Origin: Gymnorhina tibicen
Taxonomy: Eukaryota > Chordata > Aves > Passeriformes > Artamidae
Direction of reading: 5' to 3'
Assembly (NCBI GenBank): GCA_013399875.1
Contig: VXAZ01003471.1
Location: forward strand, 345,871 to 409,870
DNA: 64,000 nt
Positions within the stretch are counted from its first letter, which is position 1. Each line of letters opens with the position of its first letter. Below the pieces are notes generated by a model that was given only the letters and a program-made list of their open reading frames with translations, did not search any database and was not told the origin of the DNA. Below, piece by piece: positions 1 through 13,399 of the stretch. A program made the position numbers and the translations under genes.

Positions 1-2794
1 AGATGAAATTGGCTGTGGTAAGAGTCTAGGAAAAGGAGCCCTAATTTCAAAAGCATTCCCCAACAGCTCCTCAGCTATCTAGACATATTTCTTCTTTTAC
101 AACAGCTTTCTGAAAAGAATGAGCACTGACTTTTCATGTTTATGCCTATGGCTTTTGTGGATGCTGTAAATTAGGCCAAAAGTGAAATCTTTAAGTTCAG
201 GAAGGGTGTTTGGGACAACAGCCAACAGTAAATAATTATCAAATGATGGGCAAAAAATAAATATGGAAATTTGGAACTTCAAGTGTTTCAGCAAAATACC
301 GTGTGGAGATTTGTGAATACCAATATATTTCCACATTAATATCTAGGGCATTGTGAAAAGAATAAAAGATTAAAGTGCCCATTTTTGAATGCAGATATTT
401 GTACATGTCAGTCTAAATTGCTCTCCAACCATTTTGCTGCCTGGTGCTTTTCTTGCTTAAAGCACTTCACTTAAACATTTTGACTGGGAGAAGTAGATGT
501 CTAGCCTATGTTGGCAGAGGGTCTTCTCCACTACCATAAGGTTGGCATCCTGTAACAAATGTACATGGAGATCCTTTACCTTTGCTCAGTTGTCTTCTGG
601 CAGTACACGTAGAGCAATTTCTCCGTGCTTCCTGTCTGCTTCTCAGGGAAGCTTGCAGCAATGAAGGAATTTCCTGAACTCTTTATGCCTGAAAGAAAAA
701 AACCCAACAAAATGTCTTTTGACAGCAGCAACAGTGATGATTACCTGAAGTCTTTTAAACAATGACAACTTGGCTCTATTTTCATGTCTCTGACTTATTC
801 AGCTTATTCTGGCTAATGCTCTTAGGATGAACTGTCACTAGGAGAAGTTAGTACAACAGTGACTGGCAACTGTTTAATGGAGGTTGGATCAAGTCGATTA
901 TGTTTTGATCAGTGAGAGGAAGAAAGAAGGCGATAGATACGTGCAGCAGGTGCATCTTGCAGTGTAATTGAGTCTCAGCTGCCAGCACATACATACCTGC
1001 ACTCTCCTTTCAGTACTACATAAGAAGCATATGGGCAGCAAATATATGCAATAGCACAGATGGAAGCTTTAGCATCTAATTCCCACTGATTTCGGAATCA
1101 TTTATTTCTGCCTTTGAAAACTTCCCCTCTCCATCTCTAGAGAGGGGTGAGAAATGTTATTGTTTAGTAGCTGCGGTTCACACTGAATGAAAGCTGTGCT
1201 AGCCACTCACATGGATGTGCTAGAGGCTGAGGATACTCTGTATGTTTCCATACATTGGTGTCATTTGAAATCAAGCAGTTTGATGTGTATGATGAAAAAT
1301 AAGAATCTGATGTGCCACAGATTATCAGAAAACTTCTGTTTTTCAGTTTCTGAAGGAACTCAAGCATTCTTTTACAAGTTCTATCTAAAGTTTTGCCCCC
1401 ATTCTGAATGTAGTCAGGCAGATGCCAAGTCACCTATGTGGCTGTGATGTTTGTATTCATTAAGCCGACTCTCACTGGAAACATTAATAAATCATTCCTG
1501 TTGACTGCTATCTGTAGGCTACTAAGATGCAGAACAACCACTTTACCTTACACATAAAAGAGAAGCATTGCATACAAAGGTCTGATCATCTATTCAGCTG
1601 AAACAGGACTGTGTTAAACTTAAAATATTTACAAGTCTCCTTCTCCCAAAGAAACATTTATAGCCAGTATTGATCCAGTGATATTTGAGATTTCAACGAC
1701 ACATTAAAAAATGTCTCAGCCCAGAGATTATCAAAAAAGGGCTAAGGTGAACATATTTTTAAAATATGTCTATTGTGAACAATCCTTAAGAGTCTCAGCA
1801 CTACAGTCAATGATTCAATAAAAACTATTAGCATTTCTAACTTCCACAATTGTAGATTTATTCTGGATTCTGACAGACAACTTCCAGCTTTCTGGCTCTT
1901 TTCTTCTGATAAAAAACCCCATACCATCAAAAAACTAATGTTCTGGGATCAGAACCTTATGTAGTGCCAAAGATAGTGCCTTCTTTGTTATTAAAAAGTT
2001 GCGTTTTTTTCCCTTCAGATTTGTTTTGTATGTTGTGTGGAGCTCAAATCAGAGTGTAAGAATACAGTGTCTTAAATTATGAGCTTGTGAAGGCCTCTAG
2101 TAACTGATTTGATCAGTGCATGAAACCAACACATCTGAGGGTGTGTGCTGCCAACAGCTTCCAGAAGGTCTTGGAAGGAGAATTCTTATTCATACTGGCA
2201 TTTTAATCCATGACTCCACTTTCGACATGGATCTCCCAGTGGTCTCTGTTTTGCAGTGCCTTGGTCTTGGAGTTCCTTATGGATGTAATTATCTGAAAGA
2301 TGTGTTCCAGAAATATACCAGGAGGGTTCCACAGCCAAAAATGGACCCTTAATCCAAAGTAAAGAGCACCTGAAATGTATTTTTTCTGCACCTCAGATTC
2401 TCAGTGCCCACTGTTTCACTCTACACATCTTCTCCTGGAGTCCACAATACATGCCAAGTGACATAGTCACTGAGCAACATATAGATTTGGAATTCATTGA
2501 ATTTTTTTTGGAGTGGGATTGGCTGAATTTGTTTTTATTAGCTGTTTCCCAATAAACCTATAAATAACTACACACATAATTTTAGTATATCAATGCTGAA
2601 TCTGACTATCTGATCATAGGGTAAAATGCATAGGAGACCTTCTTTGTACATGTATACAACCTAACATGATTCAAATATATGTACATGCTTCTGGTTATTC
2701 AGGGGCACAATCTAGCTATGCAAGTATTGGTAACAAATAATAATGTAATAAAATGAATTCATGCGTTATTTTTAAAAGATGAGAACAACTGTTT

Positions 2795-2828
2795 CATTTA
2801 TTTATTTATTGATTTATTTATTTATTTG
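2795..2828. repeat. (ATTT)n microsatellite
   Basis: Eight or so TTTA units with one G interruption. Confidence 0.95.
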
Positions 2829-5800
2829 TACTTACGTGACTAGGAAAAACGCAACATTTTTAAAACATGTATGATATTATAAAACATGCAGCCATCTTCT
2901 TTTCAGGTATGGGTTGTGAGTTCATGTCAGTCTGTGTTTACAGTAGCAGGAAAGTGTAGCTTACTACCTGTATTACAATACAGATTTTCCTGGTCACAGA
3001 GAAAAGAATGTTACAACCTTGCTATGTGTATTTCATGTTTGTGTTTTAGAGCTGGGTCTGACACAGTTGTCATCTGAAAGATGCTTTGCTGTTGCACTGC
3101 TTAATTTTTCCTTTTGCTGGGTATCCTGTGTAGCTAACATGATTCTTTTCTGTATATTCATTAAAATTTAGATCAGGTCTATAATTCAGTAAACTTCCAA
3201 GCCTATTAATAGTTAAAATAGCGCAGATGAAAATTCACCAAATTCCTGCAATGCAAGGAATACCACAAAAACTTGCCTCAGGGCAGATATACAAGTGGGA
3301 GGCCCCAAGACACTGTTTGACAAGTGTGATAATCCAATAATATCTAGGTACTCTGGAATTCAGATGTTGGATAGGAGACATTACAAGTAATGGAAGAAGT
3401 TATCAACAGTAGTAAACCAGAAGTCTGTCAGAAAGATGGAAACTAAGATCTGATTTTACTAACAATAGAGATAAAATCGCATATGAGAGAACACTGGAGG
3501 ACTTTAGACTCACTCTGGAATCCGTTATGTATGGAAAAAGTACTAATTTAGATTTTTTAAAAAAATTGTCATGAGTGCCAAGCAGCATGTAAGCCATGTA
3601 AGTTCTGCTTTCCAGACCTTTAAAAACTGCAGGGATTCTGCCATATGCTGCCCTCCAGCTAATAGTATAATTGAGCCCTCAAAATACAGTGAAAACACAT
3701 CGATTTTTGAAACTTCCTGATTACACATTGGTGATTACAAAAGCAAAATTCAAGCTTCCTCTAATTTTAAATTTTAATTTAAAAGTTCATTTCAGTAATT
3801 CTAGGTCAACCTGTAATCTAGAAAAAAAAAAAAAGTTTAAAACAGGAGTAGATAGGATGATAAATGTTGGTGATTGATTTGTGAAATATGCTCATTTTTT
3901 CCAAATTAGAAATGCAATATACATGTTCATTTTATTCTTTATGAAAATTATTTCAGGAGATTTTGAATGCTAAAGCCACAGTATAATTTATTTTAGCAGT
4001 CCTCCTTTCAGCTGTAATGAACATATTTCCTGGGGAACTGACAGACTGTTGCACAAAGTAGAAGATATTCTATTTCATTAAAGCAAAAAGAAAAAAATGT
4101 GTCTTGCCAGAAAAACATGACCATGAGAAAATAATTTCAGTAACACTAAATTGATATCAAATACTTCTAATGGAATAATTTACCTTTACAAGTTCTGTTC
4201 TTACCTGTCTTCTGAGACAGTTGGACAAGCAGGAATTTGAAATGGAGTTAGTACTACATTCGAATTGAAGGTTCTTGATAGGACTTCAGGTCCCTCATTT
4301 TCTTGGTAGTGTTGGGGCAGGTTATGCAGTAGCATCATGTTTCATATTTGAATTTTTAGGGGAAGATGTGGGATAAAATATCAAATACCAAAGCCTTTGT
4401 TACTGTATCTAGATACTAAGGAGAAAACAGATGAGTGTGCCAACAAGAAACAATGGTTGCTTTTACTACTGCTATTGGTTATTTGTACCAGGTTACAAAA
4501 TAAAACAAACATACAAAAAAAAGAAAAGAAGCAGATTAAAGAGGTGTGATGCTATTGCTTTGTGTTACTGATGAGCAGAAGCTGGAAATAAGCTTTCACA
4601 TAAGAGCAGAAACTTTGGACTTGCACGGAAAAGGACTTACGCACAGTAAGTCTCACTTGGTGAATTCATATTCACTGTAAAGTTCCAGTCCCACTCTGAA
4701 AAGGATATTAAACCCATAATACTTTTACTAGAAAAGACTTTTTTCCCTAAATTGCCATGTTTCTTGTCTCTACTGTGCTGAGGGGAAATGCTTCAGTCCT
4801 CCTTTCACTTGAACAAAATTGTATTTCAACGCTGGTTGATTAGCTGTTTGCGAGGAGGGGAGCTGTATTAATCCCTGAGCTCTCCAGAATTTCATGCAGG
4901 CCTTTATATCTAAACAAGTTGCCTCTACTTTGATCTGGTCTGTTGTGCAAGAGAAAAGCACCAGGACTTTTACTTTCTATCAAGTGAAGATTTGGTTCAC
5001 AGTGACAAAGAGTCTTCTTTCAAAAAACACCATAAACTTCTTAGATGAAGTAGACAAAGAAGCAGTACTGCTTCCTCCCCCATCCTCCAAGAGCCAGCAG
5101 AGCATTCCCTTGTATCTATGCCTTCTTCTTCGGGGACAGTCCTGAGGAAACCCTCAGGAACCTGTTTGCTCCATGACAAGCACAGTAGGGCTGTAATAAT
5201 GGCTAGATAAGTTCACAGAGGGAAGCGCTGAATTCACTCTACTCTCCACACACTGTGACAAGGGTCATTTTGACTAAAAACCAGTGGCTCATCATGCGAA
5301 GAAGGCTGAGAGACCTTTGTTTTACCTGCTTGCATTTTGAGTTGTACCTTTAAGACTTCTATGTTGCTCTGCACTTAATGATCTGCTGGGTTTTGGATAT
5401 GGATCTTACAATGGGAAGAGGAGGCTGAGGAGAGTCTCAAGGAGGAAGGAGCAATATATATTCATCTGACTGGTACGTGTTTGCTATCCTGACTTTGGCA
5501 AAGCTTTGACAAAAAGGGTATTTTAAACAAGCCCTCTTCTTCTCTGGCATATGTTAGTAAAATGCAAAAGATTTTGCTTTGCCTTATTAAAGAGGGAACT
5601 AATTTGAAATGTTTGAATTATGTTATTCTTCCAGGATGTCTGGGAGTTTGGGCCATATGTTTTTGAAGAAAAGAAGCTGATATAGCATATTCAAGTGAAA
5701 AAACCTAAACTAATTCTATCATGCTGGCAGTTTATAGAGTATTGGGTGGTCTGCTGTGGTATCTACATGAACACTGTGGGAATCTTACACTGATGACTCA

Positions 5801-6156
5801 GATTCAAGTACAACTGGCTTGCAATGAGAAAAATGTTCTGAGTTGTTGATCCATAATCTGCAAGTGGGCCAGAAACAGAAATCAGACTTTCCTTCCAGCA
5901 GACCTGCTGTGGTTCCGTAATGCAATGCAGTTCTCAGTCCACACTGTTCAGAACCCAGTGGAATTTCCTCTCTCTCCAGCTTTATTAGCCTTTCTCTAAA
6001 ATTTATTTCTGGCTGCCAGAATTACAGATGGAGCCTGTGACTAGTAGGTTTTTTGCCCCTGCCTGTTTCACATACAGGAAGGTACCACATTTCATGGCTT
6101 CTCTTTGCAACTCCATGACAGCAGCTGCCCACAGAGGCAGGGATCTATGCCATCAT

Positions 6157-6184
6157 TTTTACTTCATCAGTTTTACTTCATCAG
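6157..6184. repeat. 14-bp perfect tandem duplication
   Basis: TTTTACTTCATCAG occurs twice in a row. Confidence 0.97.
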
Positions 6185-8587
6185 TCTTCTAGCATTTCAA
6201 CCATCATCCATAGCACCAGATCATGATTTGACTGCACTCAGCTTTGAATCCACAATGTACCTACAGAATTAAACCCATCTGCAGTCTTACCCAGCATACC
6301 AGCACCAGGACCACTGATTCACAGTAATCCACACTCCCTCATCCAAAGGGTTCTGAACATCTATGTCCCATGTCCCTGCAGCTGCACTAGTCCAAAACCA
6401 CCATTCAGATCCTAAAACTTGCCTTCAGCTCCAGAAAAATAGTTCATTGTACAGCCCTTCCAGGTGGCTGGCTCGGGGACCTCAAGCTTCTAGCCACTGG
6501 CACCTTCCTTCAGCAGCAGGATCCAGACCAAGGGTCAAGACATCCCTATGAACAGTGCTCTCTGGACACAGTCCAGTGCATGCAGAGGGGGCCACACTGT
6601 CTGTCCAGTTCTGTTCCCTGGCAAACTGGCGCGATTCCTTGGCAGAAGAAGCCAAGGGGATTTTAGCTCATTGACCAAAGTCACAAGTCCTTATTGATCC
6701 AGCGGAAATCACGCACAAAGGAAATCAGTAGATTTCAGGATGATATCTCTCCAAAGCAGGAGCCACAATCATACACATTTCAGCCCCAGAGCTTTCAGAA
6801 ATCCATGGTCAAGAGAATGAATTATCTCACTGGGAGGCTTTGCTGAGGAAAAGCTCCCACTGGGGAGAAAGTAGGAAGGTATAGGAAAATGATATGTGAT
6901 TATTTTGAGAAATGATGCCTAAGTAAAAATTGATTTCTAAATGTAACAACCTTTCAAGTATTGTGCTTACAGAACCCTAAAGAAATATTATTCCAACACA
7001 GGAGACAGTATTTGGAGAACAGCCTCTCTCTTCCCAACCTTCATTGTCTGTCTCTTTGGAAGAAAAGCATTGATAGGAAACTGTGTAGGGCTGAACTCTG
7101 AACTAAGCCTACCTTCTCATTCAGTGCACTGCACTGTGACTATACTCTGGTCTGTGTTCTGGTAGTATTTGACATCACAGCAAGAGGGTGTTGGGGATCT
7201 TCTGGAGTGGTAAATAGGATGAGGCAGCTGGTGATGTCAGCAGGTGTTTAACTGTTGAATGGGGGGAAGGATAGAGCACACCTGGGAGCTGGGATCCAAG
7301 ACACACATAAGTCATGTGCAGTTTTACCTCTTCTGAATAAAACAATAAATACAGCCACAAACCAACACAGTTTGTTACAGAAAATTTGATTGGGAAGAAT
7401 TGAGTTAAGTCATGTGGTTGTTGGTTCAATTCTTGACAAATTGGCTGAGCCTAGTGGATTTCAAGTAAGGCAGGCAACCCAGCAGCAAGACTTCGTGAAG
7501 TGCCAATTTTTATTCCCATTCTTGGAGATACCAATATTCTTTGCTAAGGTCTTGTGTGGGATGTTCACACCATCCTTCAAAACAGTTGGAGCTGGCCACC
7601 ACTGGTGAGTTTGGATTCTGGTTAGTTGGCTTGCTGGATGTTTTTGCCTTCCTATGTTTGACAGACATGGTGATAGATTTTGATCTGTTTTACTTTCTTC
7701 TGCTGACCTTTTCTTTTCTCTCAATGTGTTTTTTGTTTGAGTTGAATTGGCATCAAAATAAATGGATGCATTTGAATAGAGTGTTTTTTCTGTTGTTTTT
7801 ATCACCAGTGAGAGCAAAACTAGCTGGAGGTCCTACTTTTCTTGGAAAAGCAGTGTGAATAAAGCTGGGAGCATGTCTTTTGGCAGGTGATAATACATAA
7901 ATAGCTTTCCTAAATACCTATTAAACACACTATTGTGTTATTAATAACCAGTTGAGCCAGTTTATTATGATTTTGAACCACTGATTTGTTTTTAACATGA
8001 ATGGCTTGGCCATCACATTAAAGTGAACTAAACTTTAATGTTTGTGCCATGTGCAAGTGATATAGCTGTATCAGTGAATTCCAGAGTTCACAAGTTTAAT
8101 ATATTCGGAAAAAAAAATTATTTCAGTATTTCTTTTTCATGCTTCATCTTAGTCTAGAGCTGAATGTTTGGAAAGGCTCAGAAAAATATTTTCCTTCATT
8201 TCATTAATTACTCAACTGTTGAAAAATCTCTGTTATTTCCTTCCAAAAATATACTATGGAAGAATTAGAGTTGTGGTTTTAGGATACAATGGGAATGACC
8301 TGCCTCAGCTGTTATTATAGAGGGTGTGCTGACTGGAAGAAAAAGGCTTAGGACATCACTTGTACACTCCAAATCTTCACACAAAAGAGGTCACCCCCCA
8401 CATGTAAGTCTATCAGTACCTAAGTTGTGTGTTTTGCTACCAGCTGTATCTCCATATTACTGAGTTTCTTTGGAAAAAAACTTAATTGGGAGGATGAAGG
8501 TCCTTCATACATCTCTGTATAGCTCCCTTACTAGGCTGCAGTGGATGTCCTGTGCCGATGGAACAATGGTGTCAGGGAAAGATGGAT

Positions 8588-10060
8588 ATCACAAAATCAC
8601 AGAATGCTTGAGGTGGGAGGGGACTTCTGATGGTCACCTGGTCCAACCCCTACTCAGGCAAGGCCACTTAAAGCAGGCTGCCTAGGGACCATGTTTCCAA
8701 GGAGGGAGACTTCACACCCTCTCTGGGCAACCTTGTCAGTGCTCAGTCACCCCAAGACACCCTCACAGTCTAAAGTGCTTCCTTTGGATTGACCTGTGTT
8801 TCAGTTGGTGTCCATCACCTCTGGTCCTCTCACTGGGAACAAATGAAAAGAGCCTGGCTCCATCTTCTCTGCAACCTCCCTTCAGGTGTTTGTACATGTT
8901 GATGAGACCCTCCCTGAGCCTTTTCTTCTCCAGGCTGCACAGTTCCTGCTCTCTCAGCCTTTCATCATATGAGAAATGTTCTAGACCCTTCATTAGCTTA
9001 GTGGCCTTTCACTGGACTTTCTCCAGTAGCTCCATCTCCTTTGTTCTGGGGAGTCCTGAACTGGACACAGTACTCCCGATGTGGTCCCACTAGTGCTGAG
9101 TAGCAGGGAAGGCCTGCTTCCCTCAACCTGCTGGCCACTCCTCCTCATGCAGTCCCAGATACCATTTGCCTTCCTTCTAGTGAAGCCCCTGTCCAACTTG
9201 GTGTCCACCAGCACCCCCAGTCCTTTCTGCAGAGCTGCTTTCCATCTGGTCAGCTGCAGCATGTTCTGGTCCTCCTTGCAGCATGGGGCTGTTCTTCCCT
9301 ACATGCAAGACTTTCCATTTACCTTTGTTGAACTGCATGAATTGTTGAATTGCATGTCAGTCCATTTCTCCAGCCTGTTCAGATCCCTTTGGCTGGCATA
9401 ATGACCTTCCCAATTTTCAATCATCAGCAAACTTGCTGAAGATACACCCTGCCCCATCACCCAGATAATTATGACAACACTGAGCAGGTCTGTCCCCAGT
9501 ATTGGTTTCTGGCTCATTATTGGCCTCCAATTAGACTTTGTACCAACGATCATCACCCTCTGGGCCCAGAAATTCAGCCAGTTTTCATTCTCATTCAGGC
9601 CATAATTCATCATCTCCTCTATGTGAGCATTTTATGGGGAACAGTGTCAAAAGCATGACTTAAGTCAAGGTAGACAATGTCCATTGTCCTGACCATGTCT
9701 GTCAAGTAGTCATTTCATTGTCGAATATCATCAGGTTGGTCAACCATTACTTTCCCTTGGTGAGTCCATGCTCCTGGTCATCTTGTCCTTCATGTGCCTG
9801 GAAGTGGTTTCCAGGATGAGTGGCTCTGTACCTTCCTAGGACTGGAAATGAGTCTGACCAGCCTGCAGTTCCCTGGGTCCTCCTTCCTGCCCTTTTCAAA
9901 GATACAAATGGCATTTGCTTTCTTCCAGTCCTCAGACATGTCTCCCAGTTGCCATGATTGTTCAAGGTTTGGAGTGGCCTCAAGATAGTATCAGCCAGCT
10001 CCTTCAGCACTCACCCCAGCAGGGCCCATAGACTCATGTATGTGTGTTTTAAAGGCTTTT
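8588..10060 (-). mobile_element. CR1 LINE, 5'-truncated, with degraded reverse transcriptase
   Basis: The plus strand opens with the reverse complement of a CR1 3' end (ATCACAGAATGCTTGAGG, then GGTCCAACCCC) and runs about 1.47 kb into ORF2. On the minus strand, fragments in several frames match the CR1 reverse transcriptase and C-terminal region: EHGLTKGK near 9750, the catalytic-box remnant FSKFADD at 9420-9437, RDLNRLEKWTD near 9380, GLGVLVDTKLD near 9200, then [13 protein letters not shown] and [13 protein letters not shown] at 8990-8840. Frames are broken by stops and shifts, so the copy is dead. The 5' half is missing, as usual for CR1. Confidence 0.93.
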
Positions 10061-10578
10061 CAAAGACTGCTAAGTAAAACACTCCTGTGCTTTTGGTCCC
10101 GTCTTGTGCCGTGAAGAATAGAGAATAAACTTGTCACAACCAGTTCTACTTCTAAAATGCTGTGAAGGTCAGAAGTCAAAAGCAGAAATGAGGTGGTATT
10201 AAGAAGCATGATCATTCAAGAATTCTTCCCAGACTGTTCAGGAAACCTACAAAAAGGTGATTTCAACCCAGTCCTAAAAATGACAATTACAAGCCTGACA
10301 ACTTTACTACTCCAGCTATCTACTTAAGCATACTAAAAATGTTCTGCAGTGAGTTCTCCTTGTAGTGCTTCCATTTCTACCTCTCAATGGCTTTTCTTGA
10401 GAGCTTGCCCACTGTTTTCCTCTCTTACTCCACTGCCCTGTTGATTGCTTGCTCCTATAATCCCACAGTCAAGGCCTGTCCAAGGTTGTTCCCATGCTCT
10501 TGCAGTTACGTGGAACGTGGGATAAAGAAAACTATCCCTTTTGCTGGGGCAAAGAGAGGAAGGAGCCTTAGAACAAGG

Positions 10579-10628
10579 AATTGAAAGCATAATCCACCTT
10601 CTTAATTGAAAGCATAATCCACCTTCTA
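10579..10628. repeat. 25-bp tandem duplication
   Basis: Positions 10579-10603 and 10604-10628 match at 24 of 25 bases (unit begins AATTGAAAGCATAATCCACC). Confidence 0.97.
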
Positions 10629-11973
10629 TATTTTGCTCCCAGGGACTAAAAATCACTTGATGGCTCTGACAGACAGGTAAAATATTCATTTGTGTTTAGC
10701 TGTGGTACATATATGGTCTCAGGGCAGGGATCTTATAACCTTCCCATTGACTAATGCAGAAAAGGTGAAGACTTGATGAGGCAGTTATAAAGCCAGTACC
10801 CCCTCCATGCTGAAACTCACTGTGCTTTGGATGGTAGAATGGGACAAAGCCAGTGGAAACAGAAAATCGAAATGTCATTTCTAAGTGAAGAAATCTATGT
10901 TACCTACATAGTGGTGGATCAAGAAAAGGTGAGGCCTGTTCAGCTAAATAGGGAAAAATGTAACGTATCTAATTCTTTTTTCCCCTATAATTTTGGTGTA
11001 GAAAATAGAGAGATGGGAGAATTTCAGTGAAGAAGACAGAGACATCATTCTCTGGACTTCTCACTGATTTTGATAGCCACAATATTGTGAGGGCTGCAGA
11101 TGCATTCGGATCCAAAAAGAGCTAAAGCAAGCTGTTTATTGAAGTGAGAAATGATATATATTCTTATTCTTAAGCTGGTGTTAAAAGGCAAAAGTTAGAA
11201 AGCATTGATAGATAGCTGAATACACACTGCAACAAATCCTCTTTTCAGACTTTATGTCAAATGTTACTGTAATTTCTTTTTTTAAAATGTATTTGTTCTA
11301 GGAATGGTTATTAAAAGACAGAAAGTTGAGATGATCAGACTTGTTAAGGTTTAAAGTTCCTGAGATAGATTTTGTACAGCTAGCAGTGTAGTTTTCATTT
11401 CCCTAACTCCTCCAGGAGTTTCTCTTGCTAATTTACATCCCTGGTTCTATAACGGAATACACGATTCTTCCCAAAATCAAGCTTTACAAGGAGTGTTCTT
11501 TCTGCCCTCTCGTGGCCACAAGCCAGTTTTGCAGTTTTGTATCGGCGAGAATTCCAGACTCAAATCACATTTTGATAATTGCAAATGTCTTGCTTTTACT
11601 TTAGAGGACAGAGGTAAGTTTTGTATTTCCGAGTCAGTTCTTCTGAATAAAATGTATTTATGTATATCTTTCATTTGAATATAATAGTTGATTATTTAGA
11701 TTATAAAATTAATTAAATACAATTATTCTAGTTTTACATCATAACCCAGAATATGAAGCCGTGACTTGCATGTTACAAGAAACAGTTAAAGAGCATTTAT
11801 TTTCTAGCAACTAAGGTGATTTTAGTTTTAGGGCCTGTGCCCCACTTTTGGTCTGTTCACTTGAAAATATTTTATAATTGCATGCGGCAGCTTCTTCACA
11901 ACTTCAGTGAATCTTCAAGTTATTTATAAATTAAATTGCACTCATTTTCCATGTCATGTCAATGAATCAATCA

Positions 11974-12042
11974 ATCCATTGATTCCACTGGAGTTACTTT
12001 AAATTTATCCCGGACTCGTGGCAGGATCAGACCACAAGGTCA
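11974..12042. repeat. Old amniote interspersed repeat remnant
   Basis: CCATTGATTCCACTGGAGTTAC, then AAATTTATCCCGGACTCGTG and GCAGGATCAGACCA follow the pattern 'CATTGACTTCAATGGAGTTACTCC ... GCAGAATCAGGCCC' common in reptile and bird genomes. Confidence 0.5.
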
Positions 12043-12879
12043 ATTTCTATTTTAGAAAGATCCTATGCAGTGTCAGGGTGACCGTGTATCCCTTGTATGA
12101 ATAATGCTGTCGATGAAAGGCTTATAGAAGGTTGAATTGTTTCAGTTAAGGCTGCTGCTTATCACATTTTCTGATAGTCATGTGTCCAGAGACAGAACAG
12201 ATACATAGGCATGCACAGTGATTGCTCTGGTGCTTATTAGCTGGTGAGGGTCTGAACAAGAAATTTTGTAGCACACATGTAAGAGCACATAATGCAATAG
12301 TGATTTAAGAGAAGAGTATTATAAAAAACAAGAATAGATCATTCACTGTCAAATAGTACTAACAAATGAGCATATTTTTCTGTTACATGTTGGAAAATGG
12401 GGAAAAAAACCCATTACTTTATACATTACCTGCAAACTTTTTCCTATGTGCTCCTTTTCAGTCAGCCCAAGTTACTGTATACTCATTTCGGTGATTTCTG
12501 GGGTAACTAAGAAAATCACTACTGCACATGTTGTGCCAGTGCCAAACTGTGCACCATCTGCACTTGGCAGCAGAGGGAAACTAGACCGAGAAAGAATTTA
12601 TCACTAATTGCACATTTGAGATGGGGGTGGGCTCTGAAATCGTCCAGGCCACCCCTGGATTCATAAAATCATATGCAGTATAAATATGTGCAAGAACACA
12701 TTTGTTAGGAAATGTCTTGAAATACAGAACTTCCAGAAACATGTGGTGGCTGAGCAGACACAGGAAGTACCTTCTGAAAACTGTCTGCTCTTTTTCCCTC
12801 CCCTGCTCTTTCCGCAGACTGACACATCAAGAGCAATTCAGAATCACCTGGGTTCACACTTCTTTCAAGATTCCATAAG

Positions 12880-12929
12880 CCATATGTGATCCCAGTATAA
12901 CTACCCATATGTGATCCCAGTATAACAAC
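12880..12929. repeat. 25-bp tandem duplication
   Basis: Positions 12880-12904 and 12905-12929 match at 24 of 25 bases (unit begins CCATATGTGATCCCAGTATA). Confidence 0.97.
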
Positions 12930-13399
12930 CATAGGTTGCTCTGGAGTACCTCCACTAGTATTTAATTTCTTCACGGGAATCTAAATTACACTTCTGACTT
13001 TTCTTTCATAGCTGCCAAAAGAAATCAGCTGCTGAATTGGGCTGTACATTTTCATTTGAAATGCCTCTTGAGGGAAGGAAAACCTGCAGCTCTCAGAATT
13101 GATGATGGTCTCTGAAGGCAAGTAGGTACTTAGTCAAAATGGTAACTACACTCAAAGACAAGCTCAGCACCAAACATATGCTTTTGTATTTTTCTTGAGC
13201 TGCTCTCTTCAGCAGCAGAGTTCAAAGAAAGTTTGCCTTCATTCTTTTACAAATAAATTTCTCCATATTTGCCATAGAATAAATTCCAAACACTTTTATT
13301 GCCCCAAGATGTGGATGTATTTTAAGTACCCACAGAATTAAGCAGCTAAGAGAAGCAGATGATTTTTAAAAGTTCCCCTCTTCTCCTTCACTAATTCAT

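Larger units (their letters stand above)
1..8587. other. Intergenic sequence, no gene seen
   Basis: AT-rich single-copy-looking DNA. All open frames are short (the longest, 7461-7817 minus, has 118 codons) with no domain I recognise. It holds only a microsatellite at 2.8 kb and a 14-bp duplication at 6.16 kb. Confidence 0.7.
10061..13399. other. Intergenic sequence between CR1 and LTR-like repeat
   Basis: No gene seen. Contains two 25-bp tandem duplications and an old amniote repeat remnant at 12.0 kb. Confidence 0.7.

Noticed and set aside
7110..7140. Possible miR-148a locus (CAGTGCACTGCAC)
   Set aside because: Matches only part of the mature sequence and no hairpin partner is present nearby. 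MIR148A is expected further from NPVF.
9081..9401. Plus-strand frame of 106 codons
   Set aside because: Antisense shadow of the CR1 reverse-transcriptase remnant.
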